In this document: positions 54,137 through 63,309 of the stretch, one piece after another
Numbering within the stretch: position 1 is the stretch's first letter
Layout: every line of letters begins with the position of its first letter
NCBI RefSeq assembly: GCF_900113865.1
Contig: NZ_FOQY01000012.1
Span: 124,001-188,000, forward strand
Length of the DNA stretch: 64,000 nt
Reading direction: 5' to 3'
Source: Streptosporangium canum
GTDB lineage: Bacteria; Actinomycetota; Actinomycetes; Streptosporangiales; Streptosporangiaceae
Translations under genes and position numbers: made by a program
The notes under the pieces: generated by a model
The model's input: only the letters and a program-made list of their open reading frames with translations
What the model was told of the DNA's origin: nothing
Databases searched by the model: none

Positions 54137-55131
54137 CACCCGACCTGCGTGGCGGTGGCCCGGTCCCGGTCAGTGACTGGGACCGGGCCGTCGGCCTGAT
54201 CTCGTCCGCCGACGAGATCGCGCTGGCCTGCCACATCTCGCCGGACGGTGACGCGCTCGGCTCGATGCTGGCGCTCGGCCTGGCACTGCGCGCGGCGGGC
54301 AAGCGGGTCACGGCCTCCTTCGGGGAGCGCCGGTTCAGGGTGCCCCGGCTGCTGCGTTTCCTGCCCGGGCAGGAGCTCCTGGCCGAACCCGGAGACTACC
54401 CGGCCGTGCCCGAGCTGATGATCACTTTCGACGTCCCCATCGTCGACCGGCTCGGCATGCTCGCCGGGAACGCGCTCAAGGCCCGCGAGCTGATCGTGGT
54501 GGACCATCACCCGTCCAACACCGGGTTCGGCACGCTCAACCTCGTCGACCCGGCCGCCGCGGCCACCGCGGTGCTCGCCGAGGAGCTGCTCCGCCGGCTC
54601 GGCCTGCCGCTCGACCGGGCCATCGCGACCTGCCTGTACGCCGGGCTGGTCACCGACACCGGCTCGTTCCGGCATTCCTCCACCACTTCCGGGGTGCATC
54701 TCATGGCCGCGAGGCTGGTCGCCACCGGGCTGAACCCGGAGGAGATCGCCCGGGAGCTGTGGGACCGTTCCCCGTTCGGCTACCTCAGGGTGCTCGGCGT
54801 CGTCCTGGACCGGGTGACGCTGGAGCCGGAGGTGGGCGAGGGGCTGGTCTGGACGTTCGTCACCCGGGCCGACCGGGTCGCGTACGGCCTGCCGTACGAC
54901 GAGGTGGAGGGGATCATCGACGTGATCCGGCGCACCGACGAGGCGGACACGGCTGTGATCCTCAAGGAGGACGACGACGGCGCCTGGCAGGTCTCCACCC
55001 GCTCCAAGGGCGCGGTGGACGTCTCCCGCGTCGCCACCGCGCTGGGCGGCGGCGGGCACACCAAGGCGGCGGGCTTCACCTCCCATCTGCCCGTCGAGCA
55101 GACGATGGCGAGCCTCCGCGCACTGCTGTAG
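54133..55131 (+). CDS. nrnA: DHH-family phosphoesterase, NrnA-like oligoribonuclease/pAp phosphatase
   Basis: A 332-residue protein with DHH-family motifs: [19 protein letters not shown] near residues 34-52, TFDVP near 97-101, [12 protein letters not shown] near 121-132, [15 protein letters not shown] near 173-187, and a DHHA1 domain with [11 protein letters not shown] near 303-313. It degrades short RNA oligonucleotides and dephosphorylates pAp. GTG start inside the rbfA stop. Tandem repeats begin at its stop codon. Confidence 0.9.
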   Translation: MTPDLRGGGPVPVSDWDRAVGLISSADEIALACHISPDGDALGSMLALGLALRAAGKRVTASFGERRFRVPRLLRFLPGQELLAEPGDYPAVPELMITFDVPIVDRLGMLAGNALKARELIVVDHHPSNTGFGTLNLVDPAAAATAVLAEELLRRLGLPLDRAIATCLYAGLVTDTGSFRHSSTTSGVHLMAARLVATGLNPEEIARELWDRSPFGYLRVLGVVLDRVTLEPEVGEGLVWTFVTRADRVAYGLPYDEVEGIIDVIRRTDEADTAVILKEDDDGAWQVSTRSKGAVDVSRVATALGGGGHTKAAGFTSHLPVEQTMASLRALL

Positions 55132-55246
55132 TCTTCGGCGCCCGCTTGCGGCGCGGCCCGGTGATCTCCGCGCCCTCTCGCGGGCGTTCGTGGTCTCCGC
55201 GCCCTCTCATGGGTGTCACGTAGTCTCCATGCCCTCTCGCAGAAAG
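55128..55246 (+). repeat. Tandem repeats of 29-32 bases between nrnA and truB
   Basis: Four units begin at 55128, 55161, 55190 and 55220, each opening GT(A/G)(G/A)TCT(T/C)C and continuing with GCGCCC-rich sequence. The first is the most diverged and includes the nrnA stop codon; the last runs to the truB ribosome-binding region. The repeats lie in the untranslated leader of truB, where AGAAAG is the only ribosome-binding-like sequence. Confidence 0.82.
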
Positions 55247-55255
55247 ACTGTTCAA

Positions 55256-56155
55256 ATGAGCACGGCTCGCGCCAAGCGCACCCCGCCGCCGAGCGGGCTG
55301 ATCATCGTCGACAAGCCCGCCGAGTGGACCTCGCACGACGTCGTCGGCAAGCTCCGCGGCATCGCGGGCACCCGCAGGGTCGGTCACGCGGGCACGCTGG
55401 ACCCGATGGCCACCGGGGTGCTGGTGGTCGGCGTGGAGAAGGCCACCCGCCTCCTGGGGCATCTCGCGCTCACCGAGAAGGGCTACGACGCCACGATCCG
55501 GCTCGGGCAGTCCACCAACACCGACGACGCCGAGGGAGAGATCATCTCTGCCTCCTCGGCGGCAGGGGTCGCCGAGGAGGCGATCAGGAAGGGCGTCGCC
55601 ACCCTGACCGGCCAGATCATGCAGGTCCCGCCGCAGGTCAGCGCCATCAAGGTGAACGGCGAGCGGGCCTACAAGCGGGCCAGGGCGGGGGAGGAGGTCG
55701 AGCTCAAGGCGCGCCCGGTGACCGTGTCGGGCTTCGAGATCACCGGTATCCGCCGTGACGGCGACCTGATCGACGTCGACGCCTCGGTGACCTGTTCCAG
55801 CGGCACCTACATCCGCGCGCTGGCCCGTGACCTGGGGGCCGATCTGGGCACCGGCGGTCACCTGACCTACCTGCGCCGTACCCGCGTGGGGCCCTACGAC
55901 CTGTCGATGGCGCGCACCATCGAGCAGCTCTCCGCCGAGTGCACGATCCTGCCGATGGCCGAGGCGGTCGCGGCGGCCTTCCCGCGCCGCGACGTGACCG
56001 CCGAGGAGGCGGGCGCCGTCGCGCACGGCGGGCGGCTGCCCTCGCTGGGGCTGGGCAAGGGCCCGATCGGCGTGTTCGGCCCGGACGGCACCCTGCTGGC
56101 GCTGGTCGAGGAGCACGGCAAGATCGCCAAGTCGCTGGCGGTGTTCGTCTCCTGA
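55256..56155 (+). CDS. truB: tRNA pseudouridine-55 synthase
   Basis: A 299-residue protein with GLIIVDKPAEWTSHDVVGKL near residues 13-32, the catalytic RVGHAGTLDPMATGVLVVG near 40-58 (active Asp in TLDP), and KVNGERAYKRARAGE near 132-146, with a C-terminal PUA-like part. It makes pseudouridine 55 in tRNAs. The start is the ATG at 55256; upstream in-frame sequence is repeat DNA. In related genomes ribF follows truB, but here pepA does. Confidence 0.95.
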   Translation: MSTARAKRTPPPSGLIIVDKPAEWTSHDVVGKLRGIAGTRRVGHAGTLDPMATGVLVVGVEKATRLLGHLALTEKGYDATIRLGQSTNTDDAEGEIISASSAAGVAEEAIRKGVATLTGQIMQVPPQVSAIKVNGERAYKRARAGEEVELKARPVTVSGFEITGIRRDGDLIDVDASVTCSSGTYIRALARDLGADLGTGGHLTYLRRTRVGPYDLSMARTIEQLSAECTILPMAEAVAAAFPRRDVTAEEAGAVAHGGRLPSLGLGKGPIGVFGPDGTLLALVEEHGKIAKSLAVFVS

Positions 56156-56230
56156 CCCGGTGCTCGACGGGACACGACAGTGCTTTAAGGTTCGTAAACC
56201 GGACCATTTACCTCTGTTAGGAGTCGCCTC

Positions 56231-57628
56231 ATGGAGGTGTCCCTCTCCCCCCTCCCCGCCGCCGAGATCGCCGCAGACCTGCTCGTCCTGCCGGTGCGCG
56301 AGGGACACGACCCCGGACTCGGCCTCGGCGGAGTGCTCGGCCAGGTCAGGTTCACCGGCCGGGCCGGGCAGGACCTGCTGCTGCCCCGCCGGGACGGCGA
56401 CGCCTTCCGCGCCGCGGCGGTCCTGCTGGTCGGGCTCGGCGACGCCGACGACGAGCACGCGGTACGGCGGGCGGTGGGCCGCGTCGCGCCCCGGCTCGCC
56501 GAGTTCCCCACCGTGGCGATCGCCTTCCCCCACGTCCAGGCGGTCATCGAGGGCGTGCGGCTGGGCGGCTACCGGTTCGACGGCTACAAGAGCGAGCCGC
56601 GCGGGCGGGCCTTCCGCGAGCTGGTCATCCTGGCCGGTGCGGACCCCCAGGGGGTCGCGCGGGCCGGGATCGTCGCCGACGCGGTGACGTTCGCCCGCGA
56701 CCTGGTCAACACCCCGGCCGGCGACCTGGTCCCGATGGACCTGGCCGAGCGGGCGCGGGCGATGGCCGGGGCGTGCGGGCTGGGCGTGCGGGTGCTGGAC
56801 GCCGGCGCGCTCCGGGAGGGCGGCTTCGGCGGCATCCTCGGCGTCGGCGCGGCCAGCGCGAACCCGCCCTGCCTGATCGAGGTGAGCCACCCCGGTGACG
56901 GCGTGAGCGGCACGGTGGGCCTGGCGGGCAAGGGCATCACCTTCGACTCCGGCGGTCTCGCCATCAAGGGCCTCGGGGCGATGTCCACCATGAAGTGCGA
57001 CATGGCGGGCGGTGCGACCATGCTCGCGGTCGTCCAGGCCGCCGCCCGGCTGGAGCTGCCGGTGGGCGTCACCGCGGTGGTGCCCGCCGCCGAGAACATG
57101 GTCAGCGGCTCCGCGATCCGGCCCGGGGACGTTCTCACGCACCGCAACGGGCGGACCACCGAGGTGACCGACACCGACAGCGAGGGCCGCCTGGTGCTGG
57201 CCGACGCGCTCGCCTACCTGGCGGAGGGCTCTCCGGACGTGCTGATCGACGCGGCCACGCTGACCTACTCGGTGATGCACGCCCTCGGCGAGGACATCAC
57301 CGGGGTGATCGGCAGCGACCGGGGACTGGTCGGCGAGCTGATCGCGGCCGGTGCGCGGGCCGGCGAGCCGATGTGGGAGCTGCCGCTCTGGGAGCCGTAC
57401 GCCGCCAGGCTCGAATCCGAGGTGGCCGACGCGAAGAACGAGGGCGGAAGCCTGGCCGACGCGACGATCGCCGCGCTGTTCCTGCGGCCGTTCACCGCCG
57501 GGCTGCCCTGGGCCCACCTGGACTTCGCCACGACCGCCTACCTGGACAAGGCCACCGACCTGGGCCCGGCGGGGGCGACGGGGGCGATGATCCGCACGCT
57601 GATCGGCTACCTGGAGAGCCGCTCCTAG
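56231..57628 (+). CDS. pepA: Leucyl aminopeptidase, M17 family
   Basis: A 465-residue M17 peptidase. The C-terminal catalytic half has VNTPAGDLVPMDLA near residues 157-170, AGKGITFDSGGLAIKG near 235-250 (Lys and Asp metal site), KCDMAGGATM near 255-264 and VTDTDSEGRLVLADALAYL near 311-329. It removes N-terminal residues from peptides in the cytosol. The start is an ATG 4 bases after TTAGGAG. A strong hairpin follows directly. Peptide-uptake genes lie downstream, which fits peptide utilisation. Confidence 0.92.
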   Translation: MEVSLSPLPAAEIAADLLVLPVREGHDPGLGLGGVLGQVRFTGRAGQDLLLPRRDGDAFRAAAVLLVGLGDADDEHAVRRAVGRVAPRLAEFPTVAIAFPHVQAVIEGVRLGGYRFDGYKSEPRGRAFRELVILAGADPQGVARAGIVADAVTFARDLVNTPAGDLVPMDLAERARAMAGACGLGVRVLDAGALREGGFGGILGVGAASANPPCLIEVSHPGDGVSGTVGLAGKGITFDSGGLAIKGLGAMSTMKCDMAGGATMLAVVQAAARLELPVGVTAVVPAAENMVSGSAIRPGDVLTHRNGRTTEVTDTDSEGRLVLADALAYLAEGSPDVLIDAATLTYSVMHALGEDITGVIGSDRGLVGELIAAGARAGEPMWELPLWEPYAARLESEVADAKNEGGSLADATIAALFLRPFTAGLPWAHLDFATTAYLDKATDLGPAGATGAMIRTLIGYLESRS

Positions 57629-57658
57629 ACGGCGCCGCTCTCCCCGGGCGGCGCCGTC
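57628..57658. terminator. Hairpin terminator between convergent pepA and FCD regulator genes
   Basis: GACGGCGCCGC (57628-57638) pairs perfectly with 57648-57658 around a 9-base loop. Its first base is the last base of the pepA stop codon. Convergent genes lie on both sides. Confidence 0.78.
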
Positions 57659-57743
57659 CTCCCGGGCGGGGCCCGTCCCGGGCGGGGGGCTCTCGGACGT
57701 CCGTACGGCCGTCCCCGGGGCTGTCCGTCCGCACCGGGCGGGG

Positions 57744-58580
57744 TTATCTGGCGGCGCGTTCCTGGGCGCGTTCGAGCATGGCGCGCATCATGTCGGAGGT
57801 GAGCGTGAAGTGCTCCTCCGCCAGCGAGCCCGCCTGCTCGGCGTCGCCGGCCGCGATGGCCTCGTAGATCTTCCGGTGTTCGATCAGCGCCCGCTGGTAG
57901 TCCTCCGGGTCGTCCTCCCCGTACGGCTCGACGGGGAATCCGAGGCTCACCCGCGTCAGCATGTCCCTGCTGAGCGCGCTGATCTTCGGGTTGCCCGTCG
58001 CGGCCAGCACGGCGCCGTGGAAGGCCGCGTCGGCGACCTGCTCCTGGCCCAGCGTGCGGGCCTGTGCGTAGCCGTCCAGCGCCACGCGCATGGCCGCCAG
58101 GTCCTCGTCGGTACGGCGGAGCGCGGCGGTCCGCGCCACCAGCCCCTCCACCAGGCACCGCAGGTCGAACAGCTGCTCCAGCTCGGGCCAGCGGGGCAGG
58201 AGCGTCCGGCGTACGGCCGAGGCCGTGGCCTCGGTCCAGCTCGCCCTGACGTAGGCGCCGCCGGTCCGGCCGCGCTTGATCTCCACGATGCCCACCGCCT
58301 GGAGCCGGCCGATGGCCTCGCGGACCGTCGCGCGGCTCACGTCGAGGATCGTGGCCAGCTCGCGCTCTCCGGGGAGGCGTTCGCCGGGCAGGTAGTCGCC
58401 TATCGCGACGGCGGTCATCAGCCGGTCTGCCACCTCCGTGGCCACCGACTGCACCTTGACGGGGCTGAGAACGGAGGGCTGGGCGGTGTCGCCCAGCACC
58501 TGTCCCAGCATGCGGGAGAGATCGTCGGTGGTCGGGGGTGTCGCGTCGGGGTGCACACCCGGAACGTTACACAACCACAC
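57744..58580 (-). CDS. FadR-subfamily (FCD) GntR transcriptional regulator
   Basis: A 278-residue protein with a winged helix at about residues 45-115 (PGERLPGERELATILDVSRA; TVREAIGRLQAVGIVEIKRG) and an all-helical FCD domain at 135-270 (LFDLRCLVEGLVARTAALR; FHGAVLAATGNPKI; EHRKIYEAIAAGDAEQA), with the metal-site His residues of this family. GTG 58580 opens the frame; a GTG 24 bases later is an alternative. It is divergent from the proline iminopeptidase/ABC operon, with a palindromic operator between, and probably controls that operon. Confidence 0.87.
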   Translation of the reverse strand: MWLCNVPGVHPDATPPTTDDLSRMLGQVLGDTAQPSVLSPVKVQSVATEVADRLMTAVAIGDYLPGERLPGERELATILDVSRATVREAIGRLQAVGIVEIKRGRTGGAYVRASWTEATASAVRRTLLPRWPELEQLFDLRCLVEGLVARTAALRRTDEDLAAMRVALDGYAQARTLGQEQVADAAFHGAVLAATGNPKISALSRDMLTRVSLGFPVEPYGEDDPEDYQRALIEHRKIYEAIAAGDAEQAGSLAEEHFTLTSDMMRAMLERAQERAAR

Positions 58581-58622
58581 GATTCCAAAAAAGGTATTGT
58601 GCTCAGGCCATTAATCCATAAG

Positions 58623-58641
58623 ATGTCCACAACACGGACAT
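58623..58641. promoter_or_regulatory. Palindromic operator between FCD regulator and peptidase operon
   Basis: ATGTCC-N7-GGACAT is a perfect interrupted palindrome in the AT-richer 109-base gap between the divergent genes, 43 bases from the regulator start and 49 bases from the peptidase start. Position and symmetry fit a GntR-dimer site. Confidence 0.6.
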
Positions 58642-58689
58642 TCGTCTCATCTGGTGGCATGTGCCCCACTTGTTATATGGAGGACTGCG

Positions 58690-59592
58690 GTGGCGATCCC
58701 CGAACCGACCACCCAGGGCCTGGCCCCCTTCAAGGACTGGCATACCTGGTACCGCGTCACGGGCGACCTGGACGCGGGCAAGGCCCCCCTCGTCGTGCTG
58801 CACGGCGGCCCCGGCGCGGCCCACGACTACACGCTGCGCATGGCGCGGCTGGCCGGGCAGGACCGGGCGGTCGTCCACTACGACCAGCTCGGCGTGGGGC
58901 TCTCCACCCACCTGCCCGAGCGCGGCGCCGACTTCTGGACCGTCGGGCTCTTCCTCGACGAGCTGGACAACCTGCTCGCCCATCTCGGCATCGCCGGCCG
59001 CTACCACCTGATCGGCCAGTCGTGGGGCGGCATGCTCGCCGCCGAGCACGCCGTACTGCGGCCCGAGGGCCTCAAGGGGCTGGTCATCGCCGACTCGCCC
59101 GCCTCGATGAAGCTCTGGCGCGAGGAGTGCGACCGGCTGCGCGCCGCACTCCCGGCCGAGGTCGAGCGGACGCTCCGCGAGCACGAGGCCGCCGGGACCA
59201 CCGACAGCCCCGAATACCGCGCGGCGGAGAAGGTGTTCAACGCCCGCCACGTCTGCAGGATCGTCCCCAATCCGCCGGAGGTCCTGGCCAGCGACGCCAA
59301 GACCGCCGAGGACCCGACCGTGTACCACACGATGAACGGGCCGACCGAGTTCCACGTCGTCGGCACCCTGCGGGACTGGTCGGTCACCGACCGGCTGCAC
59401 CAGGTGACCGCGCCGACCCTGCTCGTCTCCGGGCGGCACGACGAGGCCACCCCTCGCACCGTGCAGCCCTTCGCGGACCACATCCCCGACGTCCGATGGC
59501 AGATCTTCGAGCACTCCAGCCACATGCCGCACATCGAGGAAGAGGAGCTCTTCCTGCAGGTGGTCGGCTCATTCCTCGACTCCACGGACTAG
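58690..59592 (+). CDS. Proline iminopeptidase-like alpha/beta hydrolase (S33)
   Basis: A 300-residue hydrolase with HGGPGAAHDYTLRM near residues 38-51 (oxyanion hole), DQLGVGLS near 65-72, nucleophile elbow GQSWGGMLA near 112-120, catalytic Asp in SGRHDEATP near 246-254, and His in HSSHMPHIEE near 272-281. The HGGPG and DQxGxGxS motifs are those of prolyl aminopeptidases. GTG start with GGAGG upstream. It is the first gene of an operon with a peptide importer, so it most likely cuts imported N-terminal-proline peptides. Confidence 0.88.
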   Translation: MAIPEPTTQGLAPFKDWHTWYRVTGDLDAGKAPLVVLHGGPGAAHDYTLRMARLAGQDRAVVHYDQLGVGLSTHLPERGADFWTVGLFLDELDNLLAHLGIAGRYHLIGQSWGGMLAAEHAVLRPEGLKGLVIADSPASMKLWREECDRLRAALPAEVERTLREHEAAGTTDSPEYRAAEKVFNARHVCRIVPNPPEVLASDAKTAEDPTVYHTMNGPTEFHVVGTLRDWSVTDRLHQVTAPTLLVSGRHDEATPRTVQPFADHIPDVRWQIFEHSSHMPHIEEEELFLQVVGSFLDSTD

Positions 59593-59599
59593 GACCCCC

Positions 59600-61300
59600 A
59601 TGAAGCGCAACCTCCCGATCGCAGCGGGCGCGGCCCTGCTCGCCCTGTCGGTCTCCGCATGTTCCGGCGCCTCCTCCCCGGCGGGCCCCGCCGGATCCGC
59701 CGGGACGGCCGGCGCCTCCCAGGCGAGCTCCGCGGGATTCCAGGAGCAGCACAAGGGCGGCACGCTCCGCCTGCAGGCCAAGTCCGGCGACGGCACGCTC
59801 GACCCGCACATCAACTACAGCAACGGCAACTGGCAGATCTTCCAGGCCATGTACGACGGCCTGCTGGCCTTCAAGAAGGTCGGCGGCGAGGCCTCCTACG
59901 ACCTGGTCCCGGACCTGGCCGAGGCCATGCCGCAGGTCAGCCCGGACGGCAGGTCCTACACCTTCACCCTCCGCAAGGGCGTGAAGTTCGCCGGCGGCGG
60001 CGAGGTCACCGCCGACGACGTGGTGGCCTCCTTCGAGCGGATCTACAAGGTCTCCGGGCCCACCTCCGGCACCTTCTACGCCGGGATCGTCGGCGCCGCC
60101 GCCTGCGTCAAGAAGCCCAAGGAGTGCACGCTCGACAAGGGCGTGGTCGCCGACAAGGCCAAGAACACGATCACGATCAACCTGGTCGAGCCGGACTCGG
60201 AGTTCCCGCTCAAGCTCGCCCTGCCGCACGCGGCCGTCCTGCCGAAGGACACCCCGGACAAGGACCAGGGCACCAAGCCGATCGGCGGCACCGGGCCCTA
60301 CACGGCGGTCTCCTACGACCCCAACAAGGAGCTCAAGCTCGTCCGCAACCCCCACTTCACCGAGTGGTCGCGCGAGGCGCAGCCGCAGGGCTACCCGGAC
60401 GAGATCGTCTACTCCTACGGTCTCACCGCCGAGGCCGCGGTCACCGCGGTCCAGAACGGCCAGGCCGACTGGGTCTTCGACCCGCTGCCCGCCGACCGGC
60501 TCAGCGAGATCGGCACCAAATACGCCTCCCAGGCGCACGTGAACCAGCTGTCGGCCTTCTGGTACCTGCCGCTCAACACCAACCTCGCGCCGTTCGACAA
60601 GCCCGAGGCCCGCCAGGCGCTCAACTGGGCGATCGACCGCCAGGCCGTGGTGAAGATGTTCGGCGGGGCCAACGTGGCCCAGCCCGCCTGCACGCTCCTG
60701 CCGCCCGGCATCCCCGGCCACGCCGACTTCTGCGACTTCCCCCAGCCGGACCTGGCCAAGGCGAAGGACCTCGTCCAGCAGTCCGGCACCGCGGGCCAGG
60801 AGGTCGCCGTCGTCGTCTCCGACGACGAGGTGAGCAAGCAGATCGGCGAGTACGTCCGCAGCACCCTGGAGCAGATCGGCTACCAGGCCAAGCTCAAGGT
60901 CATCTCGACGAACATCCACTTCACCTACATCCAGAACGACAAGAACAAGGTCCAGGCCAGCGTCTCCCAGTGGTACGCCGACTACCCTGCGGCCTCGGAC
61001 TTCCTGCACGTCCTGCTCTCCTGCGCGTCCTTCCGCTCGGGCAGCGACTCCAGCATCAACATCTCCGGCTACTGCGACAAGGACATCGACGCCCGGATGG
61101 CCGAGGCCATGACGCTGGACCGGACCGACAAGAACGCCGCGAACGCCAAGTGGGGCGAGATCGACCGCGACCTGACCAAGGCGAGCCCGATCATCCCGCT
61201 GTTCACCCCCAAGCAGGTGGACTTCGTCTCCAGCAGGGTCGGCAACTACCAGTTCCACAAGCAGTTCTTCATGCTCGTCTCCCAGCTCTGGGTCAAGTAG
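59600..61300 (+). CDS. Peptide ABC transporter substrate-binding lipoprotein
   Basis: A 566-residue SBP_bac_5 protein with a lipoprotein signal peptide (MKRNLPIAAGAALLALSVSA then Cys21). The binding domain has GGTLRLQAKSGDGTLDPHIN near residues 53-72, AMPQVSPDGRSYTFTLRKGV near 111-130 and QALNWAIDRQAVVKMFGG near 336-353. Starts 7 bases after the peptidase gene. It captures peptides for the permeases that follow. Unlike the first importer of this window it is anchored by lipid. Confidence 0.9.
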   Translation: MKRNLPIAAGAALLALSVSACSGASSPAGPAGSAGTAGASQASSAGFQEQHKGGTLRLQAKSGDGTLDPHINYSNGNWQIFQAMYDGLLAFKKVGGEASYDLVPDLAEAMPQVSPDGRSYTFTLRKGVKFAGGGEVTADDVVASFERIYKVSGPTSGTFYAGIVGAAACVKKPKECTLDKGVVADKAKNTITINLVEPDSEFPLKLALPHAAVLPKDTPDKDQGTKPIGGTGPYTAVSYDPNKELKLVRNPHFTEWSREAQPQGYPDEIVYSYGLTAEAAVTAVQNGQADWVFDPLPADRLSEIGTKYASQAHVNQLSAFWYLPLNTNLAPFDKPEARQALNWAIDRQAVVKMFGGANVAQPACTLLPPGIPGHADFCDFPQPDLAKAKDLVQQSGTAGQEVAVVVSDDEVSKQIGEYVRSTLEQIGYQAKLKVISTNIHFTYIQNDKNKVQASVSQWYADYPAASDFLHVLLSCASFRSGSDSSINISGYCDKDIDARMAEAMTLDRTDKNAANAKWGEIDRDLTKASPIIPLFTPKQVDFVSSRVGNYQFHKQFFMLVSQLWVK

Positions 61301-62341
61301 GTGAGCACGGTGAGCGGGGCCGAGCCCGTCCCCGCCGTCGCCGCCCCGGTCCGGCCCGGTGCCGGTCCGTGGCGGCAGGCCGCCACCCGGATCCTGCGCA
61401 ACCGCTCCGCGATGACCGCCGGGGCCGGGCTGTTCCTCATCGCGCTCGTCTGCCTGCTGGCCCCGGTCTACGCGGGTTCGATCGCGCACACCGACCCGTT
61501 CGTCTCCAACATCTCCGGCACCACGGTCGTGGGCGGCCAGGAGGTCCAGGTCCTCCAGCAGAGCACCGAGGGCCTCGGCCTGGGCGTCACCCCGATCGGC
61601 CCGACCGGCGACCCGGGCCACTACCTGCTCGGCGCGGACAACCAGGGCCGCGACGTCATGGCCAGGCTCCTGTACGGCGGGCGCAACAGCCTGCTGATCG
61701 GCGTCTCCTCGGCGCTGCTCTGCTGCGCGCTGGCCACCGTGCTCGGCGTGGTCGCCGGCTACTTCGGCGGCTGGATCGACGCGGTGCTCTCCCGGTTCTT
61801 CGACGTGATCTGGGCCTTCCCGGTCTACCTGCTGGCCATCTGCCTGTCGGTGGTGCTGCTCACCAGCGGCCTGCACCTGGGGCCGGTCCACATCGACGCG
61901 GGCAGCCTCGCGCTGCCGATCGTCATCATCGCGCTGATCTACGTCCCCTACGTGGCCCGCCCGCTGCGCGGCCAGGTCATGGCGCTGCGCGGCAAGGAGT
62001 TCCTGCACGCGGCCGTCGGCCTGGGCGCGAGCGACCTGCGGATCATGCGCCGTGAGGTGCTGCCGAACATCCTGCCCACGGTGGTGGTCTTCCTGCCGCT
62101 GATGACCGCGCTCAACATGCTCACCGAGTCGGCGCTGTCGTTCCTGTCGGTCGGCGTCCAGTCGCCCGACGCGAGCTGGGGCACGATCATCAACGACGGC
62201 CTCGCCCTGCTCTACACCCGGCCGATGATCACCATCGCCGCCGGGCTGTTCGTCGCGCTGACCGCGGTCGCGCTCAACGTCTTCGGCGACGGCGTGCGCG
62301 ACGCGCTCGACCCGAACGCCCGGCTGCGGGGAGGCGCCTGA
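61301..62341 (+). CDS. Peptide ABC transporter permease, DppC type
   Basis: A 346-residue permease with a long N-terminal stretch, a first helix near residues 36-56 (AGAGLFLIALVCLLAPVYAG), LGADNQGRDVMARLLYGGRN near 108-127, and the EAA coupling loop LRGKEFLHAAVGLGASDLRIM near 229-249. The GTG start follows the upstream stop with no gap; its stop overlaps the next ATG by one base. Permease order is C then B, the reverse of the first importer. Confidence 0.9.
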   Translation: MSTVSGAEPVPAVAAPVRPGAGPWRQAATRILRNRSAMTAGAGLFLIALVCLLAPVYAGSIAHTDPFVSNISGTTVVGGQEVQVLQQSTEGLGLGVTPIGPTGDPGHYLLGADNQGRDVMARLLYGGRNSLLIGVSSALLCCALATVLGVVAGYFGGWIDAVLSRFFDVIWAFPVYLLAICLSVVLLTSGLHLGPVHIDAGSLALPIVIIALIYVPYVARPLRGQVMALRGKEFLHAAVGLGASDLRIMRREVLPNILPTVVVFLPLMTALNMLTESALSFLSVGVQSPDASWGTIINDGLALLYTRPMITIAAGLFVALTAVALNVFGDGVRDALDPNARLRGGA

Positions 62342-63309
62342 TGATCGGCTACATCCTGCGGCGCTTCGGCGCCGCGGTGCTCGTCCTCTTCGCGATCAGC
62401 GTGCTGGTCTTCCTGATCTTCTTCGCCACCCCGGGCGTGGACCCGGCGGCCCGCATCGCGGGCAAGAACGCCGACCCGGCCACCCTGGAGCAGGTGCGCG
62501 CCTCGTTCGGCTTCGACCAGCCGCTGCCCGTGCAGTACCTGATGATGATGAAGCACCTGTTCGTCAGCCACGACCTCACCTCGTTCGTGAACCGGGGCAC
62601 GCTGGTCATCCCGCAGATCATGGACGCGGTCCCGGTCACGCTCTCGCTCGTCGTGGGCGCGGCGGTGATCTGGATGGTGCTGGGCGTGGCGATGGGCACC
62701 CTCGCCGGAGCCATGCGCGGCACGCTGGTCGACCCGCTGGTCATGCTGCTCGGCGTCTTCGGCGTCTCGCTGCCGGTCTACTGGCTGGGCGAGGTGGTCA
62801 ACCTGGTCACCCAGAAGGAGCTGCACGACTCGGTCTTCTCCTGGGTCCCGCCGCTCGGCTACGTCCCGCTCTCGCAGAGCCCGGGACAGTGGGCGCTGCA
62901 CCTGCTCCTGCCCTGGCTCACCCTGGCCCTGCTGTACGCGGGGATCTACGCCAGGCTGCTGCGCGGCGAGCTGATCCAGGCACTGAACGAGGACTACGTG
63001 CGCACCGCCCGCGCCAAGGGCCTGTCCGAACGGCGCATCCTGATCAGGCACGCCCTGCGCTGCTCGCTGATCCCGATCGTGTCGCTGTTCGGCCTGGACT
63101 TCGGCGCCCTCGTCGGCGGCGCGGCGCTGCTCACCGAGGTGGTCTTCGGCCTGCCGGGCGTCGGCAAGCTCACCTACCAGGCGCTGCAGAACCTCGACCT
63201 GCCCGTGATCATGGGCACGGTCCTCTACGCCGCCTTCTTCGTCGTGCTGGCCAACGCCGTGGTGGACGTCCTGTACGCCCGGCTCGACCCGAGGGTGCGC
63301 CGTGCCTGA
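62341..63309 (+). CDS. Peptide ABC transporter permease, DppB type
   Basis: A 322-residue permease with six predicted helices. The DppB start IGYILRRFGAAVLVLFAISV is followed by VFLIFFATPGVDPAARI, and the coupling loop ALNEDYVRTARAKGLSERRI lies near residues 215-234. ATG overlaps the upstream stop by one base; its own end overlaps the next start by 8 bases. Confidence 0.92.
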   Translation: MIGYILRRFGAAVLVLFAISVLVFLIFFATPGVDPAARIAGKNADPATLEQVRASFGFDQPLPVQYLMMMKHLFVSHDLTSFVNRGTLVIPQIMDAVPVTLSLVVGAAVIWMVLGVAMGTLAGAMRGTLVDPLVMLLGVFGVSLPVYWLGEVVNLVTQKELHDSVFSWVPPLGYVPLSQSPGQWALHLLLPWLTLALLYAGIYARLLRGELIQALNEDYVRTARAKGLSERRILIRHALRCSLIPIVSLFGLDFGALVGGAALLTEVVFGLPGVGKLTYQALQNLDLPVIMGTVLYAAFFVVLANAVVDVLYARLDPRVRRA

